From positions 97,152 through 161,151 of the forward strand of contig JAHEBW010000046.1 of assembly GCA_024642065.1 (NCBI GenBank): a stretch of 64,000 nucleotides of DNA, written 5' to 3'. This DNA is from Polynucleobacter sp. (GTDB taxonomy: Bacteria > Pseudomonadota > Gammaproteobacteria > Burkholderiales > Burkholderiaceae). The translations under genes and the position numbers were made by a program. The notes beneath the pieces were generated by a model. That model saw nothing but the letters and a program-made list of their open reading frames with translations, was not told the DNA's origin and did no database searches. Below are positions 34,379 through 46,558 of the stretch, in pieces. Within the stretch, counting starts at the first letter, position 1, and each line of letters begins with the position of its first letter.

Positions 34379-35716
34379 TTATGAGTTACCCATTTTGAAG
34401 TTGGCCTTCTTCAATAGTGAATCATATTGTTGCTGCATCATGTAAGACTGAACTTGAGCCATGAAGTCCATAGTTACAACCACAATAATTAATAAGGATG
34501 TGCCACCAAAATAGAACGGTACATTCCAACGCAACACTAAGAACTCTGGCAACAAACATACAAGAACCATGTATGCAGCACCCATCAAAGTTAAGCGTGT
34601 CAAAATCTTGTCAATGTAACGTGCAGTTTGATCACCAGGACGAATACCAGGAACAAACGCGCCACTCTTCTTTAAGTTATCCGCTGTATCTCTGCTGTTG
34701 AAAACCATGGCCGTGTAGAAAAAGCAGAAGAAAATAATGGCTAATGCGTACATCAAAATATAAACAGGCTGACCCGGCGCTAATGTTGCAGCCAAATCTT
34801 TAATAAATAAAGTTACTGGGTTAGTTGTTTCACCAGCTGTAAACCATCCAGCAATAGTTGCTGGGAACAAAATAATTGAAGAAGCAAAAATTGGAGGAAT
34901 AACGCCCGCCATATTTAACTTCAGTGGCAAGTGTGAAGACTGACCACCATAAACCTTATTACCAACTTGACGCTTTGCATAATTAACCAAAATACGACGT
35001 TGGCCACGCTCTACAAAAACTACAAAGTACGTTACAGCAGCAACAATAGCTACGATCAATATCGCAGAAATAATGCTCATTGAACCTGTACGAACTAACT
35101 CAAATAATCCACCCAATGCATTTGGCAAGCCAGCTGCAATACCGCCAAAAATAATAATTGAGATACCGTTTCCTAAACCACGCTCTGTAATCTGTTCACC
35201 TAACCACATCAAGAACATAGTGCCAGTAACCAAAGTGATCACTGTGTTTAATCTGAATAAGAAACTTGGATCAATTACTAAACCTGGCTGAGCTTCTAAT
35301 GCAATTGCAATACCCAAGGCTTGGAAAGTTGCTAATACAACTGTGCCATAACGTGTGTACTGCGTAATTTTTCTTTGACCAGCCTGACCATCTTTCTTAA
35401 TTGCCTCTAGTGAAGGCAAAACAATCGTCAAAAGTTGCATGATGATTGAAGCTGAGATGTAAGGCATGATGCCCAAAGCAAAAACAGTAAATCTTGACAA
35501 TGCGCCGCCTGAGAACAGGTTAAACATGCCCAAAATACCGCCACTTTGGCTATTAAATAATTGTGCTAACTGGTCAGGATCAATACCTGGTACAGGAATA
35601 TGTGCGCCAATGCGATAAACGACCAAAGCCAAAATCAAGAAGGTCAAGCGACGACGTAAGTCGCCGAACTTGCTTCCTGACTTCAAGCTAGATGCGTTTG
35701 GAGTTGCAATGGCCAT
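34379..35716 (-). CDS. secY: preprotein translocase subunit SecY
   Basis: [38 protein letters not shown]; multi-TM. Confidence 0.98.
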   Translation of the reverse strand: MAIATPNASSLKSGSKFGDLRRRLTFLILALVVYRIGAHIPVPGIDPDQLAQLFNSQSGGILGMFNLFSGGALSRFTVFALGIMPYISASIIMQLLTIVLPSLEAIKKDGQAGQRKITQYTRYGTVVLATFQALGIAIALEAQPGLVIDPSFLFRLNTVITLVTGTMFLMWLGEQITERGLGNGISIIIFGGIAAGLPNALGGLFELVRTGSMSIISAILIVAIVAAVTYFVVFVERGQRRILVNYAKRQVGNKVYGGQSSHLPLKLNMAGVIPPIFASSIILFPATIAGWFTAGETTNPVTLFIKDLAATLAPGQPVYILMYALAIIFFCFFYTAMVFNSRDTADNLKKSGAFVPGIRPGDQTARYIDKILTRLTLMGAAYMVLVCLLPEFLVLRWNVPFYFGGTSLLIIVVVTMDFMAQVQSYMMQQQYDSLLKKANFKMGNS

Positions 35717-35732
35717 ATTGACTGACTAAACC

Positions 35733-36173
35733 TTAAGCAGCTTCAACAAATTTACCGCCGGCAGCTTCAACAGCAGCTTTTGCACCAGCTGTTGCCAACA
35801 AACCACGAACAGTAATAGCGATTGAAAGTTCACCAGTTTTGATGATCTTCACGCTCTTTGTTAAACCAGAAACAAGACCGCTCTTTTTCAAAGCAACCAA
35901 GTCAACTTCTGTCAACCCAAGCTTTTGCAAGTCAGTCAAAGTTACTTGACCATCAAACTGCTTGCTCAATGACACAAAGCCGCGTTTTGGTAAACGGCGA
36001 TACAAAGGCATTTGACCGCCCTCGAAACCAACTTTGTGGAAGCCGCCAGAACGTGACTTTTGACCTTTGTGACCACGACCAGCAGTTTTGCCTAAGCCAG
36101 AACCAATGCCGCGACCAACGCGACGCTTAGCGTGCTTAGCACCTTCTGCAGGTTTAATTTTATTTAGTTCCAT
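35733..36173 (-). CDS. rplO: 50S ribosomal protein L15
   Basis: [28 protein letters not shown]. Confidence 0.98.
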   Translation of the reverse strand: MELNKIKPAEGAKHAKRRVGRGIGSGLGKTAGRGHKGQKSRSGGFHKVGFEGGQMPLYRRLPKRGFVSLSKQFDGQVTLTDLQKLGLTEVDLVALKKSGLVSGLTKSVKIIKTGELSIAITVRGLLATAGAKAAVEAAGGKFVEAA

Positions 36174-36189
36174 AACCGATCCCTAAGTA

Positions 36190-36366
36190 TTACTTGATTA
36201 CTTTTACCAAGTAAGACACTTTGTTAATCATGCCGCGTACTGCTGGCGTGTCTTGCAATTCAGAAACAGAATTCACGCGACGCAAGCCTAAGCCACGAAC
36301 TGTTGCGCGGTGATCTTCACGTGTAGCGATCAAGCTACGTACAAGTTGAATTTTTACTGTGCTCAT
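36190..36366 (-). CDS. rpmD: 50S ribosomal protein L30
   Basis: Reverse translation begins [58 protein letters not shown]; not in ORF track. Confidence 0.95.
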   Translation of the reverse strand: MSTVKIQLVRSLIATREDHRATVRGLGLRRVNSVSELQDTPAVRGMINKVSYLVKVIK

Positions 36367-36383
36367 ATTTACTTTCCAGGCGA

Positions 36384-36902
36384 TTAACCTAGGATCTCCT
36401 CTACAGATTTGCCACGCTTAGCAGCGATTTCTGAAGGAGTGCTCATCTTGCGCAAGCCATCCAATGTTGCACGAACCATGTTGTATGGGTTTGTTGAACC
36501 TAATGATTTTGCAACCACGTTAGTTACACCCATCACATCAAATACAGCGCGCATTGGGCCACCAGCGATAACGCCAGTACCTTCTTTAGCAGGTGAAATC
36601 AAAACGCGTGACGCGCCGTGCTCACCAACTACTGTGTGCTGCAATGTGCCGCTGCGTAATGAAACCTTAAACATCTTGCGGCGTGCTTCGTCCATTGCTT
36701 TTTGTACAGCAACTGGCACTTCTTTTGATTTGCCTTTGCCCATACCGATACCGCCGTCGCCATCACCAACTACTGTTAGTGCAGCAAAACCGAGAATACG
36801 ACCACCTTTAACAACTTTGGTCACTCGGTTTACAGCGATCATCTTTTCACGCAAACCATCATCACGCTCTTCAGATTGAACTTTATTTTGCATCTTTGCC
36901 AT
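36384..36902 (-). CDS. rpsE: 30S ribosomal protein S5
   Basis: [41 protein letters not shown]. Confidence 0.98.
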   Translation of the reverse strand: MAKMQNKVQSEERDDGLREKMIAVNRVTKVVKGGRILGFAALTVVGDGDGGIGMGKGKSKEVPVAVQKAMDEARRKMFKVSLRSGTLQHTVVGEHGASRVLISPAKEGTGVIAGGPMRAVFDVMGVTNVVAKSLGSTNPYNMVRATLDGLRKMSTPSEIAAKRGKSVEEILG

Positions 36903-36925
36903 AATATTTCCTTGAGCCTTCGCGA

Positions 36926-37282
36926 TCAGAACTTAAGGCCGGCTTCACGCGCAGCCTCTGCCAACGCTTTCACGCGGCCGTGATAACGGAAACCAGCACG
37001 GTCAAATGCTACTTCTGTAACACCTGCCTTGATGGCACGTTCAGCAATAGTTTTGCCGATTTGCTGAGCAGCAGCACTGTTACCACCATTGCCGTTCAAT
37101 GCTTTTTTAATATCGGCTTCCATAGTAGAAGCTGAAGCAAGAACTTTGGTGCCACATGGGCTGAAAAGCTGAGCAAAGATATGCTGATTCGAGCGATAAA
37201 TCGTCAAGCGATGCGCCAACTGTTCCGCAATTCTGATGCGGGTCTGGCGTGCGCGGCGAACTCGTGTTTCGTTTTTGTTCAT
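36926..37282 (-). CDS. rplR: 50S ribosomal protein L18
   Basis: [46 protein letters not shown]. Confidence 0.98.
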   Translation of the reverse strand: MNKNETRVRRARQTRIRIAEQLAHRLTIYRSNQHIFAQLFSPCGTKVLASASTMEADIKKALNGNGGNSAAAQQIGKTIAERAIKAGVTEVAFDRAGFRYHGRVKALAEAAREAGLKF

Positions 37283-37294
37283 ATCTAACCCCGA

Positions 37295-37828
37295 TTACTT
37301 CTTCTTGGTTTCTTTGAGGCGAACTACTTCGTCTACATAGCGAACACCCTTGCCTTTGTATGGCTCTGGTGGACGGTATGCGCGAACTTCAGCAGCTACC
37401 TGGCCAACTTGTTGCTTGTTGGCGCCTTTAATAATGATCTCAGTTTGTGATGGAGTTTCTGCCTTAACACCTGCTGGCAAATCATGAATCACATCATGTG
37501 AGAAACCTAATTGCAATTTCAATGCGTTACCTTGCACAGAAGCACGGTAACCAACGCCCACCAAGCTAAGCTTGCGCTCAAAACCTGCTGTAACGCCTTT
37601 AACCATATTGCTTACCAAAGCACGTGTTGTACCTGATAAAGCATTTGATTCTGCTGACTCGTCATTGCAAACAACTTGTAAAACGCCATCCTTTTGTTGC
37701 AAACCAACTAGTGGGTGCAATGTGTGAGATAACGAACCCAATGGGCCCTTTACAGTTACTTGGTTTGCAGCGATTTGAACTTCTGCGCCTTTTGGCAACT
37801 CAATAGGGCTTTTACCGACTCTAGACAT
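37295..37828 (-). CDS. rplF: 50S ribosomal protein L6
   Basis: [25 protein letters not shown]. Confidence 0.98.
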   Translation of the reverse strand: MSRVGKSPIELPKGAEVQIAANQVTVKGPLGSLSHTLHPLVGLQQKDGVLQVVCNDESAESNALSGTTRALVSNMVKGVTAGFERKLSLVGVGYRASVQGNALKLQLGFSHDVIHDLPAGVKAETPSQTEIIIKGANKQQVGQVAAEVRAYRPPEPYKGKGVRYVDEVVRLKETKKK

Positions 37829-37842
37829 CTTCGTTCCCCCTA

Positions 37843-38238
37843 TTAAGCTACGTAGCAGATGACTTCGCCACCCACGCCAATAGCGCGAGCTTTACGATCT
37901 GTCATCACGCCTTGTGGCGTAGAAATGATTGCAACACCTAGACCATCCAAAACCTTCGGAATGTCATGGCGACCTTTGTAGATACGCAAACCAGGTGTTG
38001 AAACGCGTTGAATGCGCTCAATAACTGGACGGCCTGCGTAATACTTTAGGCTGATATTTAATACAGGTTTAGCCGCTTCTCCAGCAATTTCAAAGCTGTC
38101 GATATAACCTTCGTCTTTTAGAACGTTGGCAATCGCTACCTTGAGCTTGGAAGAAGGCATGGCGACGTTTGTCTTCTGTACCGCTTGCGCGTTACGAATT
38201 CTCGTCAGCATGTCGGCGATTGGATCGCTGATACTCAT
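37843..38238 (-). CDS. rpsH: 30S ribosomal protein S8
   Basis: [42 protein letters not shown]. Confidence 0.98.
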   Translation of the reverse strand: MSISDPIADMLTRIRNAQAVQKTNVAMPSSKLKVAIANVLKDEGYIDSFEIAGEAAKPVLNISLKYYAGRPVIERIQRVSTPGLRIYKGRHDIPKVLDGLGVAIISTPQGVMTDRKARAIGVGGEVICYVA

Positions 38239-38261
38239 GTGTTCTCCTAATCTTTCGCCGC

Positions 38262-38567
38262 TTACCAGCTGGCCTTGGTTACACCAGGGATCTCGCCACG
38301 GAAGGCGATTTCACGGATTTTGCTACGGGCCAAGCCGAACTTGCGGAACGTGCCGCGTGGACGGCCAGTTAATGCACAGCGATTACGCTGGCGAGTTGGA
38401 CTTGCGTTACGTGGAAGCTGTTGTAACTTCAAACGAGCTTCATAACGTTCTTCTTCGCTCTTAGAGACGTCATCAATAATCGCCTTTAACTCTGCACGCT
38501 TAGCAGCGTACTTAGCGACAGTCTTGGTGCGCTTCTTTTCGCGTTCAATCAATGCTAATTTAGCCAC
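38262..38567 (-). CDS. rpsN: 30S ribosomal protein S14 (long, Cys-less form)
   Basis: 101 aa; [43 protein letters not shown]. Confidence 0.98.
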   Translation of the reverse strand: MAKLALIEREKKRTKTVAKYAAKRAELKAIIDDVSKSEEERYEARLKLQQLPRNASPTRQRNRCALTGRPRGTFRKFGLARSKIREIAFRGEIPGVTKASW

Positions 38568-38576
38568 GATGACCTC

Positions 38577-39119
38577 TTAATTGCGGAATGGGAATTTAAA
38601 CGCTGACAATAAAGCTTTAGCTTCATCATCAGTTTTAGCGGTAGTGGTAATGCTGATATTTAAACCACGTAGTGAGTCGATTTTGTCGTACTCAATCTCA
38701 GGGAAAATAATCTGCTCTTTAACACCGATGTTGTAGTTACCACGACCGTCGAATGCCTTACCAGAGATACCGCGGAAGTCGCGAACACGTGGCAATGCAA
38801 CCGTAATAAAACGATCTAGGAATTCATACATGATCTGACCGCGTAAAGTCACCATTGCACCAATTGGGTAGCCTTGACGGATTTTGAAACCCGCAATAGC
38901 TTTACGCGCTTTAGTAACAACAGGCTTTTGACCAGCAATCTTTGTTAGATCGCCAACCGCGTGCTCAATCACTTTTTTATCATTAACTGCTTCACCCAAA
39001 CCCATGTTCAATGTGATTTTGGTGATGCGTGGAACTTCCATAACAGATTTGTAGCCAAACTTTTGCATCAAGTCAGCTGCAACCTTTTCTTTATAGAAGC
39101 TTTGTAGACGTGTTGACAT
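38577..39119 (-). CDS. rplE: 50S ribosomal protein L5
   Basis: [24 protein letters not shown]. Confidence 0.98.
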   Translation of the reverse strand: MSTRLQSFYKEKVAADLMQKFGYKSVMEVPRITKITLNMGLGEAVNDKKVIEHAVGDLTKIAGQKPVVTKARKAIAGFKIRQGYPIGAMVTLRGQIMYEFLDRFITVALPRVRDFRGISGKAFDGRGNYNIGVKEQIIFPEIEYDKIDSLRGLNISITTTAKTDDEAKALLSAFKFPFRN

Positions 39120-39136
39120 ATTAATTAATCCTCGTC

Positions 39137-39445
39137 TTAGGCTGCTAACACAGCGCCAGTTGTCTTGAGGTAGCGAACCTTTTTGCCGTCAGCTTCTTTG
39201 ATGCCAACGCGTGAAGGTTTGCCGTTTGCGTCAACCAATGCAACGTTTGATACAGCGATTGGCATTGTCTTATCAACAACACCACCTGTTGTACCAGCTG
39301 ATGGATTTGGTTTAACGTTTTTCTTGTACACGTTAACGCCTTCTACGAGCAATTTGCCCTCAAGAATTTGTGTCACAGTACCTTTTTTACCTTTGTCACG
39401 ACCAGTAATAACTACTACTTGATCGCCTTTACGAATCTTGTTCAT
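39137..39445 (-). CDS. rplX: 50S ribosomal protein L24
   Basis: [24 protein letters not shown]. Confidence 0.98.
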   Translation of the reverse strand: MNKIRKGDQVVVITGRDKGKKGTVTQILEGKLLVEGVNVYKKNVKPNPSAGTTGGVVDKTMPIAVSNVALVDANGKPSRVGIKEADGKKVRYLKTTGAVLAA

Positions 39446-39454
39446 ATCGACCCT

Positions 39455-39823
39455 TTAAATAACTTCTGGCGCGAGAGAAACGATTTTCATGAAGCGCTCA
39501 GTACGCAATTCGCGTGTTACTGGCCCGAAAATACGTGTACCAATTGGCTCTAGTTTTGCGTTAAGCAAAACAGCCGCATTGGAGTCAAATTTAATTAGTG
39601 AGCCGTCAGGACGGCGAACACCCTTGGCAGTGCGAACTACCACGGCGTTATAAATGTCACCTTTTTTAACACGTCCACGCGGAGCGGCGTCTTTAACCGT
39701 CACTTTAATAATGTCACCAATGCTGGCGTAACGACGTTTTGAACCGCCGAGCACCTTGATGCACAATACTTCGCGGGCACCGGTGTTATCGGCAACCTCT
39801 AGTCTGCTTTCAGTTTGAATCAT
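39455..39823 (-). CDS. rplN: 50S ribosomal protein L14
   Basis: [28 protein letters not shown]. Confidence 0.98.
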   Translation of the reverse strand: MIQTESRLEVADNTGAREVLCIKVLGGSKRRYASIGDIIKVTVKDAAPRGRVKKGDIYNAVVVRTAKGVRRPDGSLIKFDSNAAVLLNAKLEPIGTRIFGPVTRELRTERFMKIVSLAPEVI

Positions 39824-39957
39824 CTTTTTATCCCCAACTTGAGCGCCATAGGCAATCAGTCTTGGTTCCGTTGAGGGGCCCTTTGCCTTGCGGCTAAAAC
39901 CCCGGATTTATACTACTGAATCAATTTCTTTCCACATACGATCCTGGAAAGCCCTCT

Positions 39958-39986
39958 ACTATAACAGGCTCACAAGTTGTTTGCAA
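39958..39986 (-). promoter_or_regulatory. putative spc-operon promoter (TTGCAA - 17 - TATAGT)
   Basis: Reverse strand TTGCAA (39986-39981), 17 nt, TATAGT (39963-39958) inside the 181-nt rpsQ-rplN gap; overlaps AACAGGCT/AGCCTGTT stem 39963-39993. Confidence 0.6.
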
Positions 39987-40004
39987 GCCTGTTTTCTTAG
40001 TTTT

Positions 40005-40277
40005 TTAGATGCCTTTTGAGGCTTCTACCAAACGTGTAACTACCCAAGACTTGCTACGTGAAATTGGCTTAGATTCTGCAATTTCAACTGTATCGCCGTC
40101 TTTATATTGGTTAGCTTCGTCATGCGCATGGTATTTCTTTGATTTAGCAACATATTTGCCATACAAAGGATGTTTTACGCGACGCTCAACCAATACGGTT
40201 ACCGTTTTTTGCATCTTGTCGCTTACAACGCGACCGATCAAAGTACGGCGCAATGATTTTTTTGTAGTTTCAGTCAT
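40005..40277 (-). CDS. rpsQ: 30S ribosomal protein S17
   Basis: [31 protein letters not shown]. Confidence 0.98.
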   Translation of the reverse strand: MTETTKKSLRRTLIGRVVSDKMQKTVTVLVERRVKHPLYGKYVAKSKKYHAHDEANQYKDGDTVEIAESKPISRSKSWVVTRLVEASKGI

Positions 40278-40471
40278 TATTTTTGGCTCGCTTTCTGGGC
40301 AATAACAGTTTTCACACGAGCGATGTCGCGCTTTACTTTGCCAAGTTGGCTAGTATCTGTAAGTTGCTGCGTGCCCTTTTGCATACGCAATTTAAATTGG
40401 GCTTTTAGCAATTCAGATAACTCATTGTTTAAAGAGTTAACGTCTTTAGCGTTTAAATCGGAAGCTTTCAT
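40277..40471 (-). CDS. rpmC: 50S ribosomal protein L29
   Basis: [31 protein letters not shown]. Confidence 0.97.
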   Translation of the reverse strand: MKASDLNAKDVNSLNNELSELLKAQFKLRMQKGTQQLTDTSQLGKVKRDIARVKTVIAQKASQK

Positions 40472-40486
40472 TTTGTCCCGTCCAGA

Positions 40487-40903
40487 TTAGGCGCCAATTT
40501 GGCGCACAACAAATGTAGTTTGAATAGGCAACTTAGCAGCAGCAAGTCTAAAAGCCTCGCGCGCCAATACTTCGTCAACACCATCCATCTCGTACAACAC
40601 TTTACCTGGCTGGATTTCAGCTACGTAGTACTCTGGGTTACCTTTACCGTTACCCATACGTACTTCAGCAGGTTTTTGTGAAATTGGCTTATCTGGGAAA
40701 ATACGAATCCAGATACGACCACCACGTTTAATGTGACGTGTCATTGCACGACGAGCAGCCTCAATTTGGCGAGCCGTTAAACGACCACGACCAACTGCTT
40801 TTAAACCAAAGTCACCAAAAGACACGCTACTTCCACGTGTTGCAACACCAGTGTTGCGGCCTTTTTGTTCCTTACGGTACTTACGACGTTTTGGTTGCAA
40901 CAT
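40487..40903 (-). CDS. rplP: 50S ribosomal protein L16
   Basis: [51 protein letters not shown]. Confidence 0.98.
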   Translation of the reverse strand: MLQPKRRKYRKEQKGRNTGVATRGSSVSFGDFGLKAVGRGRLTARQIEAARRAMTRHIKRGGRIWIRIFPDKPISQKPAEVRMGNGKGNPEYYVAEIQPGKVLYEMDGVDEVLAREAFRLAAAKLPIQTTFVVRQIGA

Positions 40904-40905
40904 AA

Positions 40906-41718
40906 TTATTCTCCAGCCTTCTCAGCAGGCTTAGTTACTTTGCGCACGCGTTTTACGGCTGGCTTAGCATCACCTGCTGGCTTATCTCCATCTTCCTTGG
41001 CTTTACGTGGGGCACGTGTACCTGGACGACGAGCTTTTTTCTCTTGATCAGCTTCTGGTGAAGCTGGTGCAACTGCGTTTACATCTGTACGACCTAATGT
41101 GTCGCCTTTGTAAACCCAAACTTTTACACCGATAATGCCGTATGTTGTTTCAGCTTCTGAAGTTGCATAGTCAATATCAGCCTTCAAAGTATGAAGAGGT
41201 ACTCTTCCTTCGCGATACCATTCTGTACGAGCAATTTCAGCACCGTTCAAGCGACCTGCACTCATGATCTTGATACCTTGAGCACCTAAACGCATTGCGC
41301 TTTGCATCGCACGCTTCATGGCACGACGGAACATAATACGTTTTTCAAGCTGTTGTGTAATTGAGTCAGCGATTAACTGAGCATCAACTTCTGGCTTACG
41401 AATTTCTTCGATATTCACGTGAACTGGAACACCCATGCGCTTTTGTAATTCTTTGCGCAATACTTCGATGTCTTCACCTTTTTTACCAATAACAACACCA
41501 GGACGTGAGCTGTAAATTGTGATCTTTGCGTTCTTTGCAGGACGCTCAATGATCACCTTGCTCACTGATGCATTTTTCAATTTCTTCTTAAGGTAGCTAC
41601 GTACTTCAACGTCTTCTTGCAACATTTTTGCAAAGTCGTTGCTGTTGGCATACCAGCGTGAAGTCCAGTTACGGCTTACCGAGAGACGAAATCCGGTTGG
41701 ATGTATTTTCTGACCCAT
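40906..41718 (-). CDS. rpsC: 30S ribosomal protein S3 with basic C-terminal extension
   Basis: [25 protein letters not shown]-terminal Lys/Arg/Pro/Ala-rich tail. Confidence 0.98.
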   Translation of the reverse strand: MGQKIHPTGFRLSVSRNWTSRWYANSNDFAKMLQEDVEVRSYLKKKLKNASVSKVIIERPAKNAKITIYSSRPGVVIGKKGEDIEVLRKELQKRMGVPVHVNIEEIRKPEVDAQLIADSITQQLEKRIMFRRAMKRAMQSAMRLGAQGIKIMSAGRLNGAEIARTEWYREGRVPLHTLKADIDYATSEAETTYGIIGVKVWVYKGDTLGRTDVNAVAPASPEADQEKKARRPGTRAPRKAKEDGDKPAGDAKPAVKRVRKVTKPAEKAGE

Positions 41719-41727
41719 GTCTCTTCC

Positions 41728-42057
41728 TTAGTTGCTCAAAGTCACAGTAATGTGACAAGTTTGCTTTTCAATTTTGTTGCCACGACCCTTAGCACGAGCT
41801 GTAAAACGCTTGAGCGAAGTTGCCTTATCTACTGTGACAGCTTTTACCTTGAGCTCATCAATATCAGCACCTGAGTTGTGCTCCGCGTTAGCGATAGCAG
41901 ACTCAACTACTTTCTTCATGATGAACGCAGCCTTTTTAGGGCTAAAAGTTAGGATGTTTAAAGCGCGTGCAATTGGCAAGCCACGAATTTGGTCAGCAAC
42001 CAAACGAGTTTTTTGCGCAGAAATGCGGGCGCTGCGGTGAATAGCTTTAGATTCCAT
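41728..42057 (-). CDS. rplV: 50S ribosomal protein L22
   Basis: [22 protein letters not shown]. Confidence 0.98.
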   Translation of the reverse strand: MESKAIHRSARISAQKTRLVADQIRGLPIARALNILTFSPKKAAFIMKKVVESAIANAEHNSGADIDELKVKAVTVDKATSLKRFTARAKGRGNKIEKQTCHITVTLSN

Positions 42058-42066
42058 ATCGTCCTC

Positions 42067-42342
42067 TTACTTCTTAGCTTTTTTATCGGCCGCATGACCT
42101 TTAAACGTGCGCGTAAGCGCAAACTCACCTAGCTTATGTCCAACCATGTTTTCAGTGATGTACACAGGTACATGCTGACGACCATTGTGAACGGCAATCG
42201 TGAGACCAATGAAGTCAGGGAGAATGGTCGAACGGCGTGACCATGTCTTGATAGGCTTCTTATCTTTGTTGGCTACTGCAGTTTCAACCTTTTTAACGAG
42301 GCTAACTTCGCAGAATGGGCCTTTTTTAGCTGAGCGCGTCAT
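42067..42342 (-). CDS. rpsS: 30S ribosomal protein S19
   Basis: [47 protein letters not shown]. Confidence 0.98.
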   Translation of the reverse strand: MTRSAKKGPFCEVSLVKKVETAVANKDKKPIKTWSRRSTILPDFIGLTIAVHNGRQHVPVYITENMVGHKLGEFALTRTFKGHAADKKAKK

Positions 42343-42360
42343 GTCTATTTCCTTATTCTA

Positions 42361-43191
42361 TTAGCGCTTTTGACGACGTTGAGCAATCATGCTTGTCGTA
42401 CGCTTATTGCGACGTGTTCTGTAACCCTTAGTTGGTGTGCCCCATGGAGATACTGGAACACGACCTTCACCTGTACGACCTTCACCACCACCATGTGGGT
42501 GATCGACCGGGTTCATTGCAACACCGCGAACTGTTGGACGAATACCGCGCCAGCGATTTGCACCAGCTTTACCGATTTGACGTAGGCTATGCTCTTCATT
42601 ACCTACTTCACCAATCGTTGCACGACATTCAATGTGTACACGACGAACTTCACCAGAGCGCAAACGCACCTGACCGTATACACCTTCACGAGCTAGAAGC
42701 ACTGCTGAACCGCCAGCAGTACGAACCATCTGAGCACCTTTACCCGGCAACATTTCCACGCAGTGGATTGTGCTACCAACAGGAATATTTCTTAATGGCA
42801 AGTTGTTACCAACTTTAATTGGAGCCTCTGAACCACTCATGATAGCTTGACCAACTACTGCACCTTTAGGAGCAATAATGTAGCGACGCTCACCATCTGC
42901 AAATAGCAACAATGCTAAGTTTGCACTGCGGTTTGGATCGTATTCAAGACGTTCAATTTTCGCTGGAATACCATCTTTGTCATTACGCTTAAAGTCAACA
43001 ACACGATAGTGATGCTTATGACCACCGCCTTTATGACGTGTTGTGATGTGACCGTTATTGTTACGACCAGATTTTTGATGTTGTGGCTCTAACAAACCAG
43101 CAAAAGGTTTACCCTTGTGCAGGTCTGGATTGACCACTTTCACCATCGAGCGACGTCCTGGTGACGTCGGTTTGGTTTTCATTAGCGGCAT
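42361..43191 (-). CDS. rplB: 50S ribosomal protein L2
   Basis: [29 protein letters not shown]. Confidence 0.98.
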   Translation of the reverse strand: MPLMKTKPTSPGRRSMVKVVNPDLHKGKPFAGLLEPQHQKSGRNNNGHITTRHKGGGHKHHYRVVDFKRNDKDGIPAKIERLEYDPNRSANLALLLFADGERRYIIAPKGAVVGQAIMSGSEAPIKVGNNLPLRNIPVGSTIHCVEMLPGKGAQMVRTAGGSAVLLAREGVYGQVRLRSGEVRRVHIECRATIGEVGNEEHSLRQIGKAGANRWRGIRPTVRGVAMNPVDHPHGGGEGRTGEGRVPVSPWGTPTKGYRTRRNKRTTSMIAQRRQKR

Positions 43192-43193
43192 AA

Positions 43194-43508
43194 TTAATTT
43201 GCCTCCGCTTCAAAGTTGATTTCTTGACCAGGCTTCAAGCAAACATAAGCCTTCTTAGTATGGTTGCGACGACCTTCAAAACGGCCAAAGCGCTTTGCTT
43301 TACCTTTTTGATTAACAACCTGTACTGACTCAACCTGCACTTTGAATAGCAATTCAACAGCAGCTTTAATTTCTAGTTTGTTTGCATCGCGCATAACTTG
43401 GAAAACCACTTGTTCATTCTTTTCAGCAACCATTGTTGCTTTTTCAGAAATCACTGGGCCAACCAATACTTGCATTAAGCGATGATCATTTTTACGTGTA
43501 GCGATCAT
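43194..43508 (-). CDS. rplW: 50S ribosomal protein L23
   Basis: [29 protein letters not shown]. Confidence 0.97.
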   Translation of the reverse strand: MIATRKNDHRLMQVLVGPVISEKATMVAEKNEQVVFQVMRDANKLEIKAAVELLFKVQVESVQVVNQKGKAKRFGRFEGRRNHTKKAYVCLKPGQEINFEAEAN

Positions 43509-44125
43509 TTGAGCATCTCCTCAATTTGAGCAACAGCAGACTTCAAGATCAATACTTTCTGGAAATGAATCAAAGAAAGCGGATCTGCGTGCTGAGCTTC
43601 AACCACACCAACTTTATGCAAGTTACGTGAAGCTAAATACAAATTCTCATCAACCTTATCAGCAATGATAAGAACTGATTCCAAGCCCATTGCTTTAACT
43701 TTTTCAGCTAAAAGCTTAGTTTTTGGTGCGTCAACTGTGAATGTCTCAACAATGTTAAGACGACCTTCACGAGCCAACTGAGAGAAGATTGAACGCATAC
43801 CTGCGCGATACATCTTCTTGTTAACTTTTTGTGAGAAGTTTTCTTCTGGTGAGTTAGGGAATATACGACCACCCCCGCGCCACAATGGTGAAGATGACAT
43901 ACCAGCACGAGCACGGCCAGTACCTTTTTGGCGCCATGGCTTCTTCGTAGTATGTTTAACTTGTTCACGGTCTTTTTGAGCACGGTTACCGCTACGAGCG
44001 TTGGCTTGATAAGCAACAACGATCTGGTGAACCAATGCTTCGTTATATTCACGCTCGAAAACTTCTGGAGAAGCAGAAACGCCTGCACCCAGTTTTCCGT
44101 CAGCTTGTAGGAGCTTTAATTCCAT
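43505..44125 (-). CDS. rplD: 50S ribosomal protein L4
   Basis: [43 protein letters not shown]. Confidence 0.98.
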   Translation of the reverse strand: MELKLLQADGKLGAGVSASPEVFEREYNEALVHQIVVAYQANARSGNRAQKDREQVKHTTKKPWRQKGTGRARAGMSSSPLWRGGGRIFPNSPEENFSQKVNKKMYRAGMRSIFSQLAREGRLNIVETFTVDAPKTKLLAEKVKAMGLESVLIIADKVDENLYLASRNLHKVGVVEAQHADPLSLIHFQKVLILKSAVAQIEEMLK

Positions 44126-44136
44126 GTGCGCGCTCC

Positions 44137-44787
44137 TTATTTAGCAGCAGCAGTTTTAACTGCTGGAGTGATGATGACTTTGCCGCCACGTGAACCTGGA
44201 ACTGCACCTTTAATCAAGAGCAATTTACGTTCAGCGTCAATACGAGCAACTTCAAGGTTTTGAACTGTGCGTGTTACGTCACCTAAGTGACCTGTCATAC
44301 GCTTACCTGGGAAAACACGACCTGGATCCTGAGCCATACCGATAGAGCCAGGAACGTTATGTGAACGTGAGTTACCGTGTGATGCACGACCAGAAGCAAA
44401 GTGGTAACGCTTAATAGTACCGGCGTAACCCTTACCAATCGTTGTACCTTGCACGTCAACTTTTTGACCAACTGCAAATGTATCAAGACCGATAATGTCG
44501 CCAACTTTAAGCTCACCAGCTTTAGCTGCGTCAATGCGGAATTCGTTTAATGCGCTACCTGCTAATACACCAGCTTTCGCATAGTGACCAGCTTGAGGTT
44601 TAACAACGCGTGAAGCACGGCGAGTTCCGAAAGCTAACTGTACAGCTGTATAGCCGTCAGTTTCTTCAGTTTTAACTTGCGCAATGCGGTTATCGCTAAC
44701 ATCGATAACTGTGACCGGTACAGCATCACCCTCTTCTGTGAAGAGGCGGGTCATGCCGACCTTACGGCCGATCAAGCCTAGGCTCAT
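44137..44787 (-). CDS. rplC: 50S ribosomal protein L3
   Basis: [45 protein letters not shown]. Confidence 0.98.
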   Translation of the reverse strand: MSLGLIGRKVGMTRLFTEEGDAVPVTVIDVSDNRIAQVKTEETDGYTAVQLAFGTRRASRVVKPQAGHYAKAGVLAGSALNEFRIDAAKAGELKVGDIIGLDTFAVGQKVDVQGTTIGKGYAGTIKRYHFASGRASHGNSRSHNVPGSIGMAQDPGRVFPGKRMTGHLGDVTRTVQNLEVARIDAERKLLLIKGAVPGSRGGKVIITPAVKTAAAK

Positions 44788-44881
44788 ATTAATACTCCAA
44801 TGCTGACTACGATTGGCCAGCGGAAATTTATAAATAGTACTTTTTTAACAACTTTTCCCACACTTTTCTGGGAAGCCTGCT

Positions 44882-44910
44882 ATTGTAGCGCCTTTTTTGG
44901 GGCCCTGCAA
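44882..44910 (-). promoter_or_regulatory. putative promoter between rpsJ and rplC (TTGCAG - 17 - TACAAT)
   Basis: Reverse strand TTGCAG (44910-44905), 17 nt, TACAAT (44887-44882); both boxes overlap arms of CTGCTATTG/CAATAGCAG dyad. Confidence 0.6.
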
Positions 44911-44925
44911 TAGCAGTTAATGCAA

Positions 44926-45237
44926 TTACTGAAGCTTAATTTCGACATCCACACCAGCTGGAAGGTCTAATTTCATCAATGCATCAACAGTTTTTTCTGT
45001 TGGATCAACGATATCCATCAAGCGTAAGTGTGTACGGATCTCTAATTGATCACGTGAAGTCTTATTAACGTGTGGTGAACGTAGGATGTCAAAACGCTCA
45101 ATACGTGTTGGCAAAGGTACTGGACCCTTAACAACCGCACCTGTGCGCTTAGCTGTGTCTACGATCTCAGCAGCTGACTGGTCGATTAAACGATAGTCAA
45201 AAGCTTTTAATCTGATACGAATTTTTTGATTTTGCAT
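44926..45237 (-). CDS. rpsJ: 30S ribosomal protein S10
   Basis: [31 protein letters not shown]. Confidence 0.98.
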   Translation of the reverse strand: MQNQKIRIRLKAFDYRLIDQSAAEIVDTAKRTGAVVKGPVPLPTRIERFDILRSPHVNKTSRDQLEIRTHLRLMDIVDPTEKTVDALMKLDLPAGVDVEIKLQ

Positions 45238-45330
45238 TTTTTATCCTAAAGAGCAGTGCGATGTTGTCGCGATATAACTAAAGAGCGCGGTGGCACGCAA
45301 CATTCGCGCCACCGTTTTCTGCAAAACTAA

Positions 45331-46521
<1,191 letters not shown>

Positions 46522-46558
46522 TTTTCAGCCTCTAATTCAAATAATTGTTAATTAAAAA

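Noticed and set aside
36409-36879. 156-aa + strand ORF opposite rpsE
   Set aside because: Fully contained in the rpsE antisense strand; composition typical of reverse-frame translation.
43708-44088. 126-aa minus strand ORF inside rplD
   Set aside because: Same-strand out-of-frame overlap with a well-supported ribosomal gene.
45288-45314. CGGTGGC...GCCACCG stem between tuf and rpsJ as a terminator
   Set aside because: No T-tract on the coding strand and rpsJ follows closely; more likely a processing or stability stem, evidence too thin for a call.
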